Source: Saccharothrix syringae (GTDB lineage Bacteria > Actinomycetota > Actinomycetes > Mycobacteriales > Pseudonocardiaceae). From it: DNA of 64,000 bases. Position 1 is the stretch's first letter, and the number at the start of each line of letters is the position of its first letter. Positions 45,701-54,453 of the stretch are shown in pieces. The stretch covers positions 9,176,001 to 9,240,000 of the forward strand of contig NZ_CP034550.1 of assembly GCF_009498035.1 (NCBI RefSeq), written 5' to 3'. The position numbers were made by a program, and so were the translations under genes. The notes below the pieces were generated by a model. The model was not told the DNA's origin and did no database searches. It saw only the letters and a list, made by a program, of their open reading frames with translations.

Positions 45701-47232
45701 TAGAGCAGGCGCGAGCGCTGGGAGAGCGCGGCGACCGGGGTGTCGGTGCCCATCGAGCCCAGCGGCTCCATGCCGCCCACGGCCATCGGGGCGAGCAGGA
45801 TGCGCAGCTCCTCCTCGGTGTAGCCGAAGGTGAGCTGGCGGCGCACCACGGACTCGTGGCTCTGCACCACGTGCTCGCGGTCGGCCAGGTCGTCCAGCTC
45901 CAGCAGGCCCGCGTGCAGCCACTCGTCGTAGGGCAGCTCCTCGGCCAGCCCGGACTTGACCTCGTCGTCCTCGACCAGGCGGCCCTGCACGGTGTCCACC
46001 AGGAACATGCGGCCCGGCTGGAGGCGGCCCTTGGCCACCACCTGGTCGGGCGCGACGTCGAGCACGCCGGTCTCGCTGGCCAGCACCACGCGGCCGTCGG
46101 CGGTCTGCCACCAGCGGGCCGGGCGCAGGCCGTTGCGGTCGAGCACCGCGCCGACCAGGGAGCCGTCGGTGAAGGTGACGCAGGCCGGGCCGTCCCACGG
46201 CTCCATCAGGCTGGCGTGGAACTCGTAGAACGCGCGGCGCTTGGGGTCCATCGACGCGTGGTTCTCCCACGCCTCGGGGATCATCATCAGCACCGCGTGG
46301 GGCAGGCTGCGGCCGCCCAGGTGCAGCAGCTCCAGCACCTCGTCGAAGCTCGCCGAGTCCGACCCCTCCGGGTGGCAGATCGGGAACAGCCGGGTCAGGT
46401 CGCCCGGGATGAGGTCGGAGGCCAGCAGCGCCTCGCGGGCCCGCATGCGGTTGCGGTTGCCGCGGACGGTGTTGATCTCGCCGTTGTGCGCCACGTAGCG
46501 GAACGGGTGGGCCAGCGGCCACGACGGGAAGGTGTTGGTGGAGAAGCGCGAGTGGACCAGGGCGATGGCCGTGGCCAGGCGCTCGTCGCGCAGGTCCGGG
46601 AAGAACGCGGGCAGCTGGCCGGTGGTCAGCATGCCCTTGTAGACCAGGGTCCGGGCGGACAGCGACGGGAAGTAGGTGCCCGCGCCCGCGGCCACCGACT
46701 CGTGCTCGACCCGCTTGCGCAGGGCGAAGGTGAGGCGGTCCAGCCCGATGCCGCTCTCGCCGCCCTCGCCCTTGACGAAGAGCATGGCGAAGTGCGGCAT
46801 CACCGAGCGGGCGGTGGGGCCCACGTCGGCGGCGTCGGGGTCGGTGGGCACCTCGCGCCAGCCCAGGACCTCCAGGCCCTCCTCGGCGGCGACGCGCTCG
46901 GCGAGCGCGACGGCCCTGGCGCGCTCGTCGGCGCCCGCGGGCAGGAAGGCGATGCCGGCCGCGTACGCGCCGGCCTCGGGCAGCTCGAACCCGACCGCGG
47001 CCCGCAGGAACGCGTCGGGGGTCTGGAGCAGGATGCCCGCGCCGTCGCCGCTGGTCGGCTCGGCGCCCGCGGCGCCGCGGTGCTCCAGGTTGGCCAGCGC
47101 GGTGAGCGCGTCGACGACGATGTCGTGCGACCGGCGGCCCTTGATGTCGGCGACCATCGCCACGCCGCACGCGTCGCGCTCGGCCGTGGGGTCGTAGAGT
47201 CCCTGCGGGGACGGGATGGCGGAGAAGATCAC
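42694..47232 (-). CDS. gltB: Glutamate synthase (NADPH) large subunit
   Basis: A 1512-residue enzyme transferring glutamine amide to 2-oxoglutarate. A short propeptide precedes the nucleophile Cys of [15 protein letters not shown], opening the class II amidotransferase; next are the central domain, the FMN-binding synthase domain ([34 protein letters not shown]) with a 3Fe-4S cluster ([17 protein letters not shown]), and the C-terminal GXGXG helix ([25 protein letters not shown]). GTG at 47232 follows AAGGAGG. First gene of gltBD, central to ammonium assimilation. Confidence 0.97.
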   Translation of the reverse strand: MIFSAIPSPQGLYDPTAERDACGVAMVADIKGRRSHDIVVDALTALANLEHRGAAGAEPTSGDGAGILLQTPDAFLRAAVGFELPEAGAYAAGIAFLPAGADERARAVALAERVAAEEGLEVLGWREVPTDPDAADVGPTARSVMPHFAMLFVKGEGGESGIGLDRLTFALRKRVEHESVAAGAGTYFPSLSARTLVYKGMLTTGQLPAFFPDLRDERLATAIALVHSRFSTNTFPSWPLAHPFRYVAHNGEINTVRGNRNRMRAREALLASDLIPGDLTRLFPICHPEGSDSASFDEVLELLHLGGRSLPHAVLMMIPEAWENHASMDPKRRAFYEFHASLMEPWDGPACVTFTDGSLVGAVLDRNGLRPARWWQTADGRVVLASETGVLDVAPDQVVAKGRLQPGRMFLVDTVQGRLVEDDEVKSGLAEELPYDEWLHAGLLELDDLADREHVVQSHESVVRRQLTFGYTEEELRILLAPMAVGGMEPLGSMGTDTPVAALSQRSRLLYDYFAQTFAQVTNPPLDAIREEIVTSVSRVMGPEQNLLEPGAASCRHIKLTYPVIDNDELAKLIHINDDGDLPGFACTVLSGLYEVDGGGPALAAAVERVRREASEAIANGARTLVLSDRDSDHRMAPIPSLLLVSAVHHHLVRTKERLRVALVVETGDAREVHHIAALLSYGAAAVNPYLAFETIEDLISQGAITGIEPRKAVRNYVTALVKGTLKIMSKMGISTVGAYTAAQVFEAVGLSKELLDEYFTGTVSKLGGAGLDVLAEEVALRHRRAHPDNPTDRVHRRLEVGGEYAYRREGELHLFTPETVFLLQHATKTGRQDVYRRYTAEVEELARQGGTLRGLFTIRTEGRAPIPIDEVEPVSSIVKRFNTGAMSYGSISAEAHETLAIAMNRLGGRSNSGEGGEDPERLYDPQRRSAVKQVASGRFGVTSEYLVNASDIQIKMAQGAKPGEGGQLPGYKVYPWIARTRHSTPGVGLISPPPHHDIYSIEDLAQLIHDLKNANEQARVHVKLVSEVGVGTVAAGVAKAHADVVLISGHDGGTGASPLNSLKHAGTPWEVGLAETQQTLLLNGLRDRITVQVDGAMRTGRDVVVAALLGAEEFGFATAPLIVEGCVMMRVCHLDTCPVGIATQNPELRKRFTGKAEHVVNFFEFVAQEVREHLAALGFRTIDEAVGHAELLETDRAIEHWKAKGLDLSPVFEVPETPYRTAKRKVREQDHGLAQALDRTLIQLAEAALEDAHPVRLELPVRNVNRTVGTLLGAEVTRRFGGDGLPDDTIHVTFTGSAGQSLGAFVPRGITLELIGDANDYVGKGLSGGRIIVRPHPDAPFAAERQVIAGNVIGYGATSGEIFLRGRVGERFCVRNSGALAVSEGVGDHAFEYMTGGRAVVLGPTGRNLAAGMSGGIAYVLDLDPAAVNTAQVELQRPGAEDLRWLREVVEKHHKLTGSAVAASLLGDWPRRSAAFTKVMPGDYQRVLEAMRLARAEGRDVDQAIMEASRG

Positions 47233-47520
47233 TTCGCAGACCTCCTTCGTCTCGTCGTCCTGGCTGACGAACTAGTCCTCGTGTCCAGGTCCTGGAATCC
47301 GGGTGCTGGGCACGGGACGACGATGGCCCGCGTGTTGACGCGACTTTAACAGTCGCGAAACCGAACCACACTATCCTGAATGTGATCTCGGTCATTCACA
47401 CGTAACGATTCGACCCCCTGGAACGACACTGGGGCCGACGTTGTTACGCGTTGTTAAGCATAGCTCGCGCAGGCCCCTCGCGCGCCTCGCTGAGACGCTG
47501 CCGACACCCCCTCCCCCCGC
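47233..47520. other. gltB promoter region
   Basis: This is the first part of the 531-bp gap before the repeat array at 47521. It is less GC-rich (CATTCACACGTAACGATTCG near 47393-47412) than the surroundings, as expected of promoter DNA. A weak GTTAC-n6-ATGAC arrangement on the minus strand recalls GlnR sites but matches the second half poorly. No gene seen. Confidence 0.5.
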
Positions 47521-47752
47521 GCGTGTCCTCCGTTCAGACACCGCGAGTCCTCCACTCGGACACCGCGAGTCCTCCGCTCAGACACCGCGTGTCCTCCACT
47601 CCGTCACCGCGTGCGTCCAATTGGACACGCTGCGTCGACCACTCCGGCGCACGGGAAAACCTCCACCCGAGCGCCGGTGAAAGCGCCCGAGCGGAGGTCT
47701 CGTCGTGTCCGAGTGGAGGACACGCGGTGTCCCAGTGGAGGACACGCGCGGT
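47521..47752. repeat. Array D: opposed 22-bp arms with palindromic centre
   Basis: Left arm cores at 47521, 47543, 47565, 47587 and 47609 (GCGTGTC, GCGAGTC, GCGAGTC, GCGTGTC, GCGTGCG), each 22 bp apart. Right arm units begin GGAGGTCTC or GGAGGACAC at 47693, 47715 and 47737. The last left unit runs into the 12-bp palindrome GTCCAATTGGAC (47615-47626). The right arm ends about a dozen bases before the dctA stop; the left arm faces gltB. Confidence 0.9.
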
Positions 47753-47763
47753 TTGAGGGGGTC

Positions 47764-49143
47764 TCAGGTGGTGGCGGGGGCGGGTTCGCGGGGGTCGGTG
47801 GCGGTCGGCTCGTCGTCGTCGCCGTGCCGGCGGTCCATCAGGGCGTCCACGTCGACGTCGGCCGGGTTGTCGAGCACCCGCTTGAGCTGGTCGCGGTCGA
47901 GCTGGCCCTGCCAGCGGGCCACGACCAGGGTGCCCACGCCGTTGCCGATGACGTTGGTGATGGCCCGCGCCTCGGACATGAACCGGTCGATGCCCACGAT
48001 CAGGGCGATGCCCACCGCCGGGATGGCGCTGTTGGCCTCGAACGCGGTCAGCGACGCCGCCAGCGTGACCAGCCCGGCGCCCGTCACGCCCGCCGCGCCC
48101 TTGCTGGCCAGCAGCATGAACAGCAGCAGGCCGACCTGGGTGCCCAGCCCGACGTCGTGGCCGGTGGCCTGGGCGATGAAGATCGCGCCCATGGTCAGGT
48201 AGATGCAGGTGCCGTCCAGGTTGAACGAGTAGCCGGTCGGGATGGTCAGGCCCACCACCGACTTGTCCGCGCCCGCCGCCTCCAGCTTGACCAGCATCCG
48301 GGGCAGCACCGACTCGCTGGACGACGTGCCCAGCACGATCAGCAGCTCGTCCTTGATGTAGCGCAGGAACTTGAAGATCGAGAACCCGGCGTAGAGCGCC
48401 ACCCCGCCCAGCACCACGAGGACGAACAGCAGGCACGTCGCGTAGAACGACCCCATCAGCCACGCCAGCTTGCCCAGGATCGTGCCGCCGAACTTGCCGA
48501 TCGTGTAGGCGATGCCGCCGAACGCGCCGATCGGCGCCGCGTACATGACGATCTTGATGACGCCGAACATCACCTTGGCCACGGTGTCCAGCGCCTGCAC
48601 GACCCGCTCGCCGCGCCTGCCCATGCCCGCCACGGCCACCGCGACCAGGATCGCCACCAGCAGCACCTGGATCAGCTGCCCGTCGGTGAACGCGCCGACG
48701 AAGGACTTGGGCACCAGGCTGAGGATGAACCCGGTGACGCCGGTCTCCGCGGTCTTGGCGTCGGCGAGCGTCTTCTCCGCGGCCCCGTCGTTGATCGGGA
48801 TCGGCGGGCCGTGGTGGCCGGGCTGCACCACGTTCACCACGAGCAGGCCGATCGCCAGCGCGACCGTGGTCATGGCGGTGAAGTACAGGATGGTCCGCAG
48901 CGCCAGGCCGCCCGCCTTGGCCAGGTTGCCCAGGCCGGCGATGCCCACCACGACGGTGCAGAAGATGGTCGGCGCGATGACGACCTTGACCAGCGCGACG
49001 AAGAAGTCGGCCAGCCACTTCATGCCGGACGCCTGCTCGGGGAAGGCGTACCCGACGACCACGCCGAGCACGATCGACACCAGCACCCAGAAGTACAGGT
49101 GCTTGTAGATCGGTTTGCGCTCACGGGCTGGTGCGCTGACCAC
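47764..49143 (-). CDS. dctA: Dicarboxylate/amino acid:cation symporter (DctA type)
   Basis: A 459-residue membrane transporter of the SDF family with about eight helices and two re-entrant loops. The serine-rich motif GTSSSESVLPRMLVK, the helix-7 motif GYSFNLDGT and the late ITNVIGNGVGTLVVARWQ match C4-dicarboxylate carriers. Likely imports succinate, fumarate or malate with protons or sodium. GTG at 49143 just after GGAGGAG. Divergent from a TAXI binding-protein gene; a two-component system lies nearby. Confidence 0.92.
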   Translation of the reverse strand: MVSAPARERKPIYKHLYFWVLVSIVLGVVVGYAFPEQASGMKWLADFFVALVKVVIAPTIFCTVVVGIAGLGNLAKAGGLALRTILYFTAMTTVALAIGLLVVNVVQPGHHGPPIPINDGAAEKTLADAKTAETGVTGFILSLVPKSFVGAFTDGQLIQVLLVAILVAVAVAGMGRRGERVVQALDTVAKVMFGVIKIVMYAAPIGAFGGIAYTIGKFGGTILGKLAWLMGSFYATCLLFVLVVLGGVALYAGFSIFKFLRYIKDELLIVLGTSSSESVLPRMLVKLEAAGADKSVVGLTIPTGYSFNLDGTCIYLTMGAIFIAQATGHDVGLGTQVGLLLFMLLASKGAAGVTGAGLVTLAASLTAFEANSAIPAVGIALIVGIDRFMSEARAITNVIGNGVGTLVVARWQGQLDRDQLKRVLDNPADVDVDALMDRRHGDDDEPTATDPREPAPATT

Positions 49144-49283
49144 GTCTCCTCCAGGGGCTTCGGGCGGTCCGTTGGCTGGTGATCCTGAGCACAGCCCGGA
49201 GCCGCGACAAGGAGGCCGCCCGAAACTTCAGGTCCCTCTGACGTAACACGTGGTTCACCCGCCCGTGGCACTAGTCTGCGGGC

Positions 49284-50213
49284 GTGCAGGTGTCCCGGCG
49301 CTCGGTGCTGCTCGCCGCCCTCGCGGCGGGGGTGCCCGGCTGCACCGCCACCGACGCGCCGGCCGTCGACGAGCTGGTGCTGGCCACCGGCCCGGACGGC
49401 GCGGTGTTCCAGGAGATCGGCCGCGCGCTCGCCACCGCCCTGGCCGACCAGCTGCCCGCCACGCGCGTGGTCGCCCGGCCGAGCAACGCGTCGGTGGAGA
49501 ACGTCCGGCTGCTGCGCCAGGCCGAGGTCCACCTGGGACTGTCGTCGTTGGACCCCCTCGACGGCGCCCTGCTCAGCGCCGAGGACCCCGGCGGCATCAG
49601 CGCCGTCGGCCGGCTCTACGACAGCTTCCTGCAGGTCGCCGTGCCCGCGTCGAGCCCGGTGCGCACCCTGGCCGACCTGGCCGGCCGCGTGGTGTCGTTC
49701 GGCCCGGTGGAGTCGGGCTCGGAGTTCACCGCGTCGAGGCTGCTGGACCTGCTGGGCATCCGGGTGGACGCGCGCAACATGGGGCACGACGAGGCGGCGC
49801 GCAGGCTGGCCGCGGGCGGGATCGACGCCCTGCTCGCGCTGACCGGCATCCCCACCCCGGCGATCACCCACGCGCAGGCCGGAGTCCCGATCCGCCTGCT
49901 CGACCTGCCCGACGAGGCGGTGCGCCTGGCGGAGGCATACCCGGGCCCGTACGTGCCGGCCACCATCCCGGCCACCACTTACGGCGACCTGGGTCCGGTG
50001 CACACGTTCGCCGTGCCCAACCTGCTGCTCGCGCGGACGTCGCTGGACGACGACCTGGTCGAGGTGGTCACGCGGACGGTGTTCACCGAGTCCGAGCGCA
50101 TCGCCGCCGGGCACCCGGAGGCGAGCCGGATCAACGTGCGGACGGGTATCGCGACCGGCCAGGTGCCCCTGCACCACGGCGCGGCGCGGTGGTTCCGGGC
50201 GAACAAGCGGTGA
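49284..50213 (+). CDS. TAXI-family solute-binding lipoprotein
   Basis: A 309-residue exported protein. A basic N-terminus and short hydrophobic stretch end in VPGC, a lipobox-like Cys. LVLATGPDGAVFQEIGRALA, ENVRLLRQAEVHLGLSSLDP and SSPVRTLADLAGRVVSFGPV are the standard TAXI (TRAP-associated extracytoplasmic) blocks. No TRAP permease gene is nearby, so it may work as the sensor partner of the histidine kinase at 50501-51871. GTG 49284 lacks a ribosome site; TAGTCT at 49272 fits a leaderless transcript. Confidence 0.88.
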   Translation: MQVSRRSVLLAALAAGVPGCTATDAPAVDELVLATGPDGAVFQEIGRALATALADQLPATRVVARPSNASVENVRLLRQAEVHLGLSSLDPLDGALLSAEDPGGISAVGRLYDSFLQVAVPASSPVRTLADLAGRVVSFGPVESGSEFTASRLLDLLGIRVDARNMGHDEAARRLAAGGIDALLALTGIPTPAITHAQAGVPIRLLDLPDEAVRLAEAYPGPYVPATIPATTYGDLGPVHTFAVPNLLLARTSLDDDLVEVVTRTVFTESERIAAGHPEASRINVRTGIATGQVPLHHGAARWFRANKR

Positions 50214-50294
50214 GGGGTTCCGCGGACGGGGTCGGTGCGGCCGGCGGCGCGTTCGGGGACGGCCGGGTGGTGTCGGCGGGGCGGTGTCGGCGGG

Positions 50295-50480
50295 GCGGTA
50301 GCCGGGCAGGTGGTGGCAGGCGCCGGCGAGGCCGTAACCGGTCAGGCTGTGGCAGGCGCCGGCGGGTGTCGGCGAGGCGGTAGCCGGTCGGGTGCCGGCG
50401 GGTGCCGGCGAGGCGGTAGCCCGGCAAGTGGCGGCGGGTGCCTGCGGGACCGTGGCCGGTCGGGTGGTGGCGGACCGCGT
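50295..50480. repeat. Array G: tandem repeat with about 36-bp unit
   Basis: Units begin near 50295, 50331, 50377, 50413 and 50449 with GCGGTAGCC-like starts; lengths are 36, 46 (one 10-bp insertion), 36 and 36, then a partial copy. The array lies between the stop codons of the TAXI and histidine kinase genes (287-bp gap) and holds no convincing gene. Confidence 0.85.
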
Positions 50481-50500
50481 GCGGCCGCGCCGCCGGGGCG

Positions 50501-51871
50501 CTACGGCTCGTGGTCGGCGGGCGCGAGCCTGACCACGGCGTCCAGGCCGTGCGGGTCGGCCGGGCGCAGCAGGAGTTCGCCGCCCGCCGACTCGACCAGT
50601 TCGGCGCAGATGGACAGGCCCAGGCCCGTGCCGGGGACGTTCTGGTGCCTCGGCGCCCGCCAGAAGCGGCTGAGGGCGGCGGTCCGCTCGTCCGGGGTCA
50701 GGCCGGTGCCGTTGTCGGTGACGTGCAGTTCCACGTGGTCGCCGGTGCGCTCGGCCCACAGCCTGACGCGCGTGGCACCGGACAGGCGGACGGCGTTGCC
50801 GACCAGTTCGTCCAGCACGCTGCCCAGCCCGCCGGGCGGGGCCAGGACCCTCAGGGCCGGCGGGACGTCGAGGTCCAGGGCGATCCCGCCGGCCAGGGCG
50901 CGCCAGCCGGGGACGCGCGTGGTCAGCAGGCCGTCGACGTCGACCGGTTCGGCGGCCGAGGCGCTGTCCAGGCGGGTGGCGGCCAGCAGGGCGTCCAGGA
51001 CGCGGCCCATCTCCTCGGCCTCCTCGGCGGCGATGCGCTGGGCCTCGCGGCCCGCCTCGTCGGTCACGTGCGGCGCGACGTTGTCGACCGCCAGGCGGAG
51101 GCTGGCCAGGGGGTTGCGCAGCTGGTGGGAGGCGTCGGCGACGAACGCGCGCTGGCGGCGCAGGGCCCGGCCGACGACGTCGACCATGGCGTTGAAGCTC
51201 GCGGCCAGGCGGCGCAGCTCCGGCGGGCCGCCGACCTCGTCGACCCGCGCGTCCAGCTCGCCGCCCGCCACCGCGGCGGTGACCTCGTCCAGGCGGCGGA
51301 CCGGGCGCAGCACCCACCGCGACATCGGCCAGGCGCCCGCCACCACCGCCAGCAGCGGGACCAGGCCGATCAGGGCCAGCACGCCCCACTGGCGCAGGAT
51401 CGCCGAGCGCAGCGACCCGGTGGGCGAGACGGTCACCACGGCGGCCACGACCTCGCTGTCCCGGCCGACCGGTTCGACCACGACCAGGTCCACCCGCTCC
51501 CACGGCCAGATGAACTGGTCCGGCTCGCCCCGGTAGCCGCTGAAGGCGGTCTTCAGGCCGGCGGCCACCTCCGGGTCGTCCAGGTCGAACTCCTGCCGGG
51601 ACGCCGCGACGACGTCGTGGTCGGTGCCGACCAGGGCGGCGGCTATGCCGTAAAGCTCGTCGTAGCGGACCAGCTCCTCGCGCAGCGCGGTCAGGCGGTC
51701 CGAGGCCAGGGCGTTCTCGGCCAGCGAGGCGAAGCGGCCCGCGTCGGCCAGGCGGTCGAGGTAGGTCTCCTGGCTCTCCCGCTGCGCGACGGCGAACCCC
51801 AGCGGCACGCCCAGCGCGGCGACCAGGGCCACCAGCAGCGGGACGAGCAGGACCAGCAGGCGGCGCAGCAC
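50501..51871 (-). CDS. Sensor histidine kinase
   Basis: A 456-residue kinase. Two membrane helices (about 1-28 and 160-185) flank an extracytoplasmic sensor; HAMP follows, then the phospho-acceptor motif FVADASHQLRNPLASLRLAV and ATPase motifs DELVGNAVRLSG, VTDNGTGLT and GTGLGLSI. GTG at 51871. The likely partner is the OmpR-type regulator at 52703-53368, separated by a secreted protein gene on the other strand. With the TAXI protein and DctA it suggests organic-acid sensing, as in TctD/TctE systems (inference). Confidence 0.93.
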   Translation of the reverse strand: MLRRLLVLLVPLLVALVAALGVPLGFAVAQRESQETYLDRLADAGRFASLAENALASDRLTALREELVRYDELYGIAAALVGTDHDVVAASRQEFDLDDPEVAAGLKTAFSGYRGEPDQFIWPWERVDLVVVEPVGRDSEVVAAVVTVSPTGSLRSAILRQWGVLALIGLVPLLAVVAGAWPMSRWVLRPVRRLDEVTAAVAGGELDARVDEVGGPPELRRLAASFNAMVDVVGRALRRQRAFVADASHQLRNPLASLRLAVDNVAPHVTDEAGREAQRIAAEEAEEMGRVLDALLAATRLDSASAAEPVDVDGLLTTRVPGWRALAGGIALDLDVPPALRVLAPPGGLGSVLDELVGNAVRLSGATRVRLWAERTGDHVELHVTDNGTGLTPDERTAALSRFWRAPRHQNVPGTGLGLSICAELVESAGGELLLRPADPHGLDAVVRLAPADHEP

Positions 51872-52110
51872 GTTCGCACCCTCCCGGAAGTGACCCGCCC
51901 CGCGCGGGCCGTCGTGACCGCGGGAACCCGGATGCTACGCAGGTCGGCGGCGGTGCTCGGGTCGGCGGTACCACGCCGGGCATGTCTCCGGGTGGTCCAC
52001 GACTCGTGGGGTGCGGGGGCGGTCGGTCTTGCCGGAAGCCCCCTTCCCGGCGGGTCGGCGCGGCATACTCGCCGGGCGGGTCGCGTGAGCCCGCGCAAGG
52101 GGGAATTCTC

Positions 52111-52632
52111 ATGGTGCGCAAGGTTGCGGCTTTACTGGCGGCGGTCGTGGCGGCGGTGCTGGTCGCGCCTGCGACGGCGTCGGCCGCGGTGTGCGAGACC
52201 GGGTGGGGAACCGGTCCGAAGTCGGCCTGGCCGACGAGCAGGGGTGCGCTGGTCGACGTCCGGGCGGGTCAGCACGAGTGCTACGACCGGCTGGTGTTCG
52301 ACTTCACCGGGGTGAACGACGGTTACTCGGTGTCGTACGTGCCCGAGGTCGTGCACGAGGGCTCGGGCAAGCCGGTGCCGCTGCGCGGTGCCGGGAAGTT
52401 GCAGATCACCGTCGACTCGCCCGCGTACGACGAGGCGGGCAACCCGACCTACGTGCCGGCCAACCGGGCCGAGCTGGTCGACGTGACCGGGTACCGGACG
52501 TTCCGGCAGGTGGCCTGGGCCGGGTCGTTCGAGGGCCAGACTTCGGTGGGGTTGGGCGTGCGCGAGGTGCTGCCGTTCCGCGTGTTCGCGCTGACCGGCC
52601 GCGTCGTGGTGGACGTCGCGCACACCGCGTGA
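52111..52632 (+). CDS. Secreted AMIN-like domain protein
   Basis: A 173-residue exported protein with signal MVRKVAALLAAVVAAVLVAP ending at an Ala-Ala site. The mature protein has two Cys and the pattern HECYDRLVFDFTGVNDGYSV with a later YVPANRAELVDVTGY, matching actinobacterial secreted proteins annotated with an AMIN-like domain. Role unknown. ATG at 52111 follows AAGGGGGAA. It sits between the kinase and the response regulator but on the opposite strand. Confidence 0.8.
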   Translation: MVRKVAALLAAVVAAVLVAPATASAAVCETGWGTGPKSAWPTSRGALVDVRAGQHECYDRLVFDFTGVNDGYSVSYVPEVVHEGSGKPVPLRGAGKLQITVDSPAYDEAGNPTYVPANRAELVDVTGYRTFRQVAWAGSFEGQTSVGLGVREVLPFRVFALTGRVVVDVAHTA

Positions 52633-52643
52633 GCCGCTGATCG

Positions 52644-52673
52644 GGCGTGGGCCGCCACCCGGTGGCCCACGCC
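52644..52673. terminator. Terminator that duplicates the response-regulator 3' end
   Basis: GGCGTGGGCC (52644-52653) pairs with GGCCCACGCC (52664-52673) in the 70-bp gap between two convergent genes. The whole 30-bp segment matches 52706-52735, the last codons of the response regulator, at 28 of 30 positions. Confidence 0.8.
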
Positions 52674-52702
52674 GCGTCCCGGCCCGGTGCGAACCGCCCC
52701 GG

Positions 52703-53368
52703 TCAGGCGTGGGCCGCCGCCCGGTAGCCCACGCCCCGGATCGTCTCGATCCGGACGGCGTCGCCGAGCTTGCCGCGCAGGGCCGCGATGTGGGTGTCGA
52801 GCGTGCGCGACGGCGCCTCCCAGTGCGCCTGCCACACCTGGTCCACGATCAGGTCGCGGCTGACCACCGTGCCCGCCCGCGCCACCAGCAGCGCCAGCAG
52901 GTCGAACTCCTTGCGCGTCAGCGGCACCGGCACGCCGTCCACGCGGGCCTCCCGGCCCTCCGGGTCCAGGGTCAGCGGACCCAGCGTGACCACCTGCTCC
53001 CGCTCGGCCGCGCGGGCGGAGCGGGTGCGGCGCAGGACCGCCTCGATGCGCGCCAGCAGCTCGGCGGTGCCGAACGGCTTGACCACGTAGTCGTCCGCGC
53101 CCAGGCGCAGGCCGAGCACCCGTTCCCGCTCCTCGCCGCGCGCGGTGACGGTGATGATCGCCGTGCCGGTGCGGTGGCGCAGCTCGCGCAGCACGTCCAG
53201 GCCGTCGCCGTCGGGCAGGCCCAGGTCGAGCAGCACGACGTCCGCCGGTTGGGCGGTCAGCGCCGCGGCGGCCGTGGCCGCCCGGTGGACCTCGTACCCC
53301 GCGTGCCGCAGCGCGGTGAGCAGACCACGCGCCACCCGGTCGTCGTCTTCGACGACGAGGATGCGCAT
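52703..53368 (-). CDS. OmpR-family response regulator
   Basis: A 221-residue two-component regulator: receiver with MRILVVEDDDRVARGLLTAL and the phospho-acceptor Asp in VVLLDLGLPDGDGL, KPF motif ADDYVVKPFGTAELLARIEA, then a winged helix (LTRKEFDLLALLVARAGTVV, ETIRGVGYRAAAHA). ATG at 53368 lies 4 bp after the lgt stop, so it is co-transcribed with lgt. The probable cognate kinase is at 50501-51871. Its terminal codons have been copied into the downstream terminator. Confidence 0.94.
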   Translation of the reverse strand: MRILVVEDDDRVARGLLTALRHAGYEVHRAATAAAALTAQPADVVLLDLGLPDGDGLDVLRELRHRTGTAIITVTARGEERERVLGLRLGADDYVVKPFGTAELLARIEAVLRRTRSARAAEREQVVTLGPLTLDPEGREARVDGVPVPLTRKEFDLLALLVARAGTVVSRDLIVDQVWQAHWEAPSRTLDTHIAALRGKLGDAVRIETIRGVGYRAAAHA

Positions 53369-53372
53369 GCCG

Positions 53373-54422
53373 CTACCGGCTCGGCTGGTCGCCGGGGTCC
53401 GCGGGCTTGGCGCCGGGGTCGGCGGCGTCGGGCTTGGCCTCGGGCACGGTGGTGACCTCGCTCCGCTCGGCCTCCGCCGGGTGGGCACCGCCCGTCCCGG
53501 GCTCGGCGGAACCGGTGGCCTCGGACGGCTCGGGGTCCTGGTCCGGTCGGGCGTCCGGCTGGGGGCGCACGATGACCTCGCGCTCGCCCTTGCGCGCCGC
53601 CAGCAGGAAGTAGACGACCGCGCCGAGGAACACCAGCACGGAGGTGAACACGTTGATCCGGACGCCGAACACCTCGGTGGCCGGGTCGGTGCGCATCAGC
53701 TCGATCCAGAACCGGCCCGCCGTGTAGCCCGCGACGTAGAGCGCGAACACCCGGCCGTGGCCCAGCCGGAACCTGCGGTCCAGCCACACGATCAGCAGCG
53801 CGACGCCGAGGTTCCACAGCAGCTCGTAGAGGAACGTCGGGTGCACGATCTCCAGCGGGGTGTGGTCCAGCGCCACGCCGCCCAGGTCGTCCTTGAAGCC
53901 GGTGGCCGGGTCGACCCGCTCGTAGATCTCCAGGCCCCACGGCAGGGTGGTGGGACCGCCGTAGAGCTCCTGGTTGAAGTAGTTGCCGAGCCGGCCGATC
54001 GCCTGGGCGGTGACGATGCCCGGCGCCAGGGCGTCCGCCATCGCGGGCAGCGGGATGCCCTTGCGGCGGCAGCCGATCCACGCGCCGACGCCACCCAGCG
54101 CGATGGCGCCCCAGATGCCCAGGCCGCCGTTCCAGATGGCCAGCGCGTCCAGCGGGTTGCGGCCCTCGCCGAAGTACTTGTGGTAGTCGGTCGCCACGTG
54201 GTAGAGCCGGCCGCCGACCAGGCCGAACGGGACCGCGAACACGGCGATGTCGGTGACCTCGCCCTTCAGCCCGCCGCGGGCGACCCAGCGCCGCTCGCCC
54301 CACCAGATCGCCACGATGATGCCGAGGATGATGCACAGCGCGTAGGCGCGGAGCGGGATCGGTCCCAGGTGCCACACGCCCTGGTCCGGGCTCGGGATCG
54401 TCGCCAGGTAAGTCGTCACCAC
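53373..54422 (-). CDS. lgt: Prolipoprotein diacylglyceryl transferase
   Basis: A 349-residue membrane enzyme attaching diacylglycerol to the lipobox Cys of prolipoproteins. About seven helices; the signature GRLGNYFNQELYGGPT contains the essential Arg and Asn, and HPTFLYELLWN follows. The C-terminal about 60 residues are a hydrophilic Pro/Glu/Ala tail, as in other actinobacterial Lgt proteins. GTG at 54422 (a second GTG at 54419). The usual neighbour of trpA in actinobacteria, here separated from it by a broken Uma2 gene. Confidence 0.96.
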   Translation of the reverse strand: MVTTYLATIPSPDQGVWHLGPIPLRAYALCIILGIIVAIWWGERRWVARGGLKGEVTDIAVFAVPFGLVGGRLYHVATDYHKYFGEGRNPLDALAIWNGGLGIWGAIALGGVGAWIGCRRKGIPLPAMADALAPGIVTAQAIGRLGNYFNQELYGGPTTLPWGLEIYERVDPATGFKDDLGGVALDHTPLEIVHPTFLYELLWNLGVALLIVWLDRRFRLGHGRVFALYVAGYTAGRFWIELMRTDPATEVFGVRINVFTSVLVFLGAVVYFLLAARKGEREVIVRPQPDARPDQDPEPSEATGSAEPGTGGAHPAEAERSEVTTVPEAKPDAADPGAKPADPGDQPSR

Positions 54423-54453
54423 GGCACCACCGTAGTGGGTGGTCCGATCGGCT

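Noticed and set aside
42676..47349. 1557-codon open frame on the plus strand opposite gltB
   Set aside because: It is the antisense shadow of gltB, rich in Arg/His/Val/Gln with no family features; long antisense frames are normal at this GC content.
47391..47406. GlnR box in front of gltB
   Set aside because: GTTAC-n6-ATGAC on the minus strand matches the first half but only three of five bases of the second, so it is not called.
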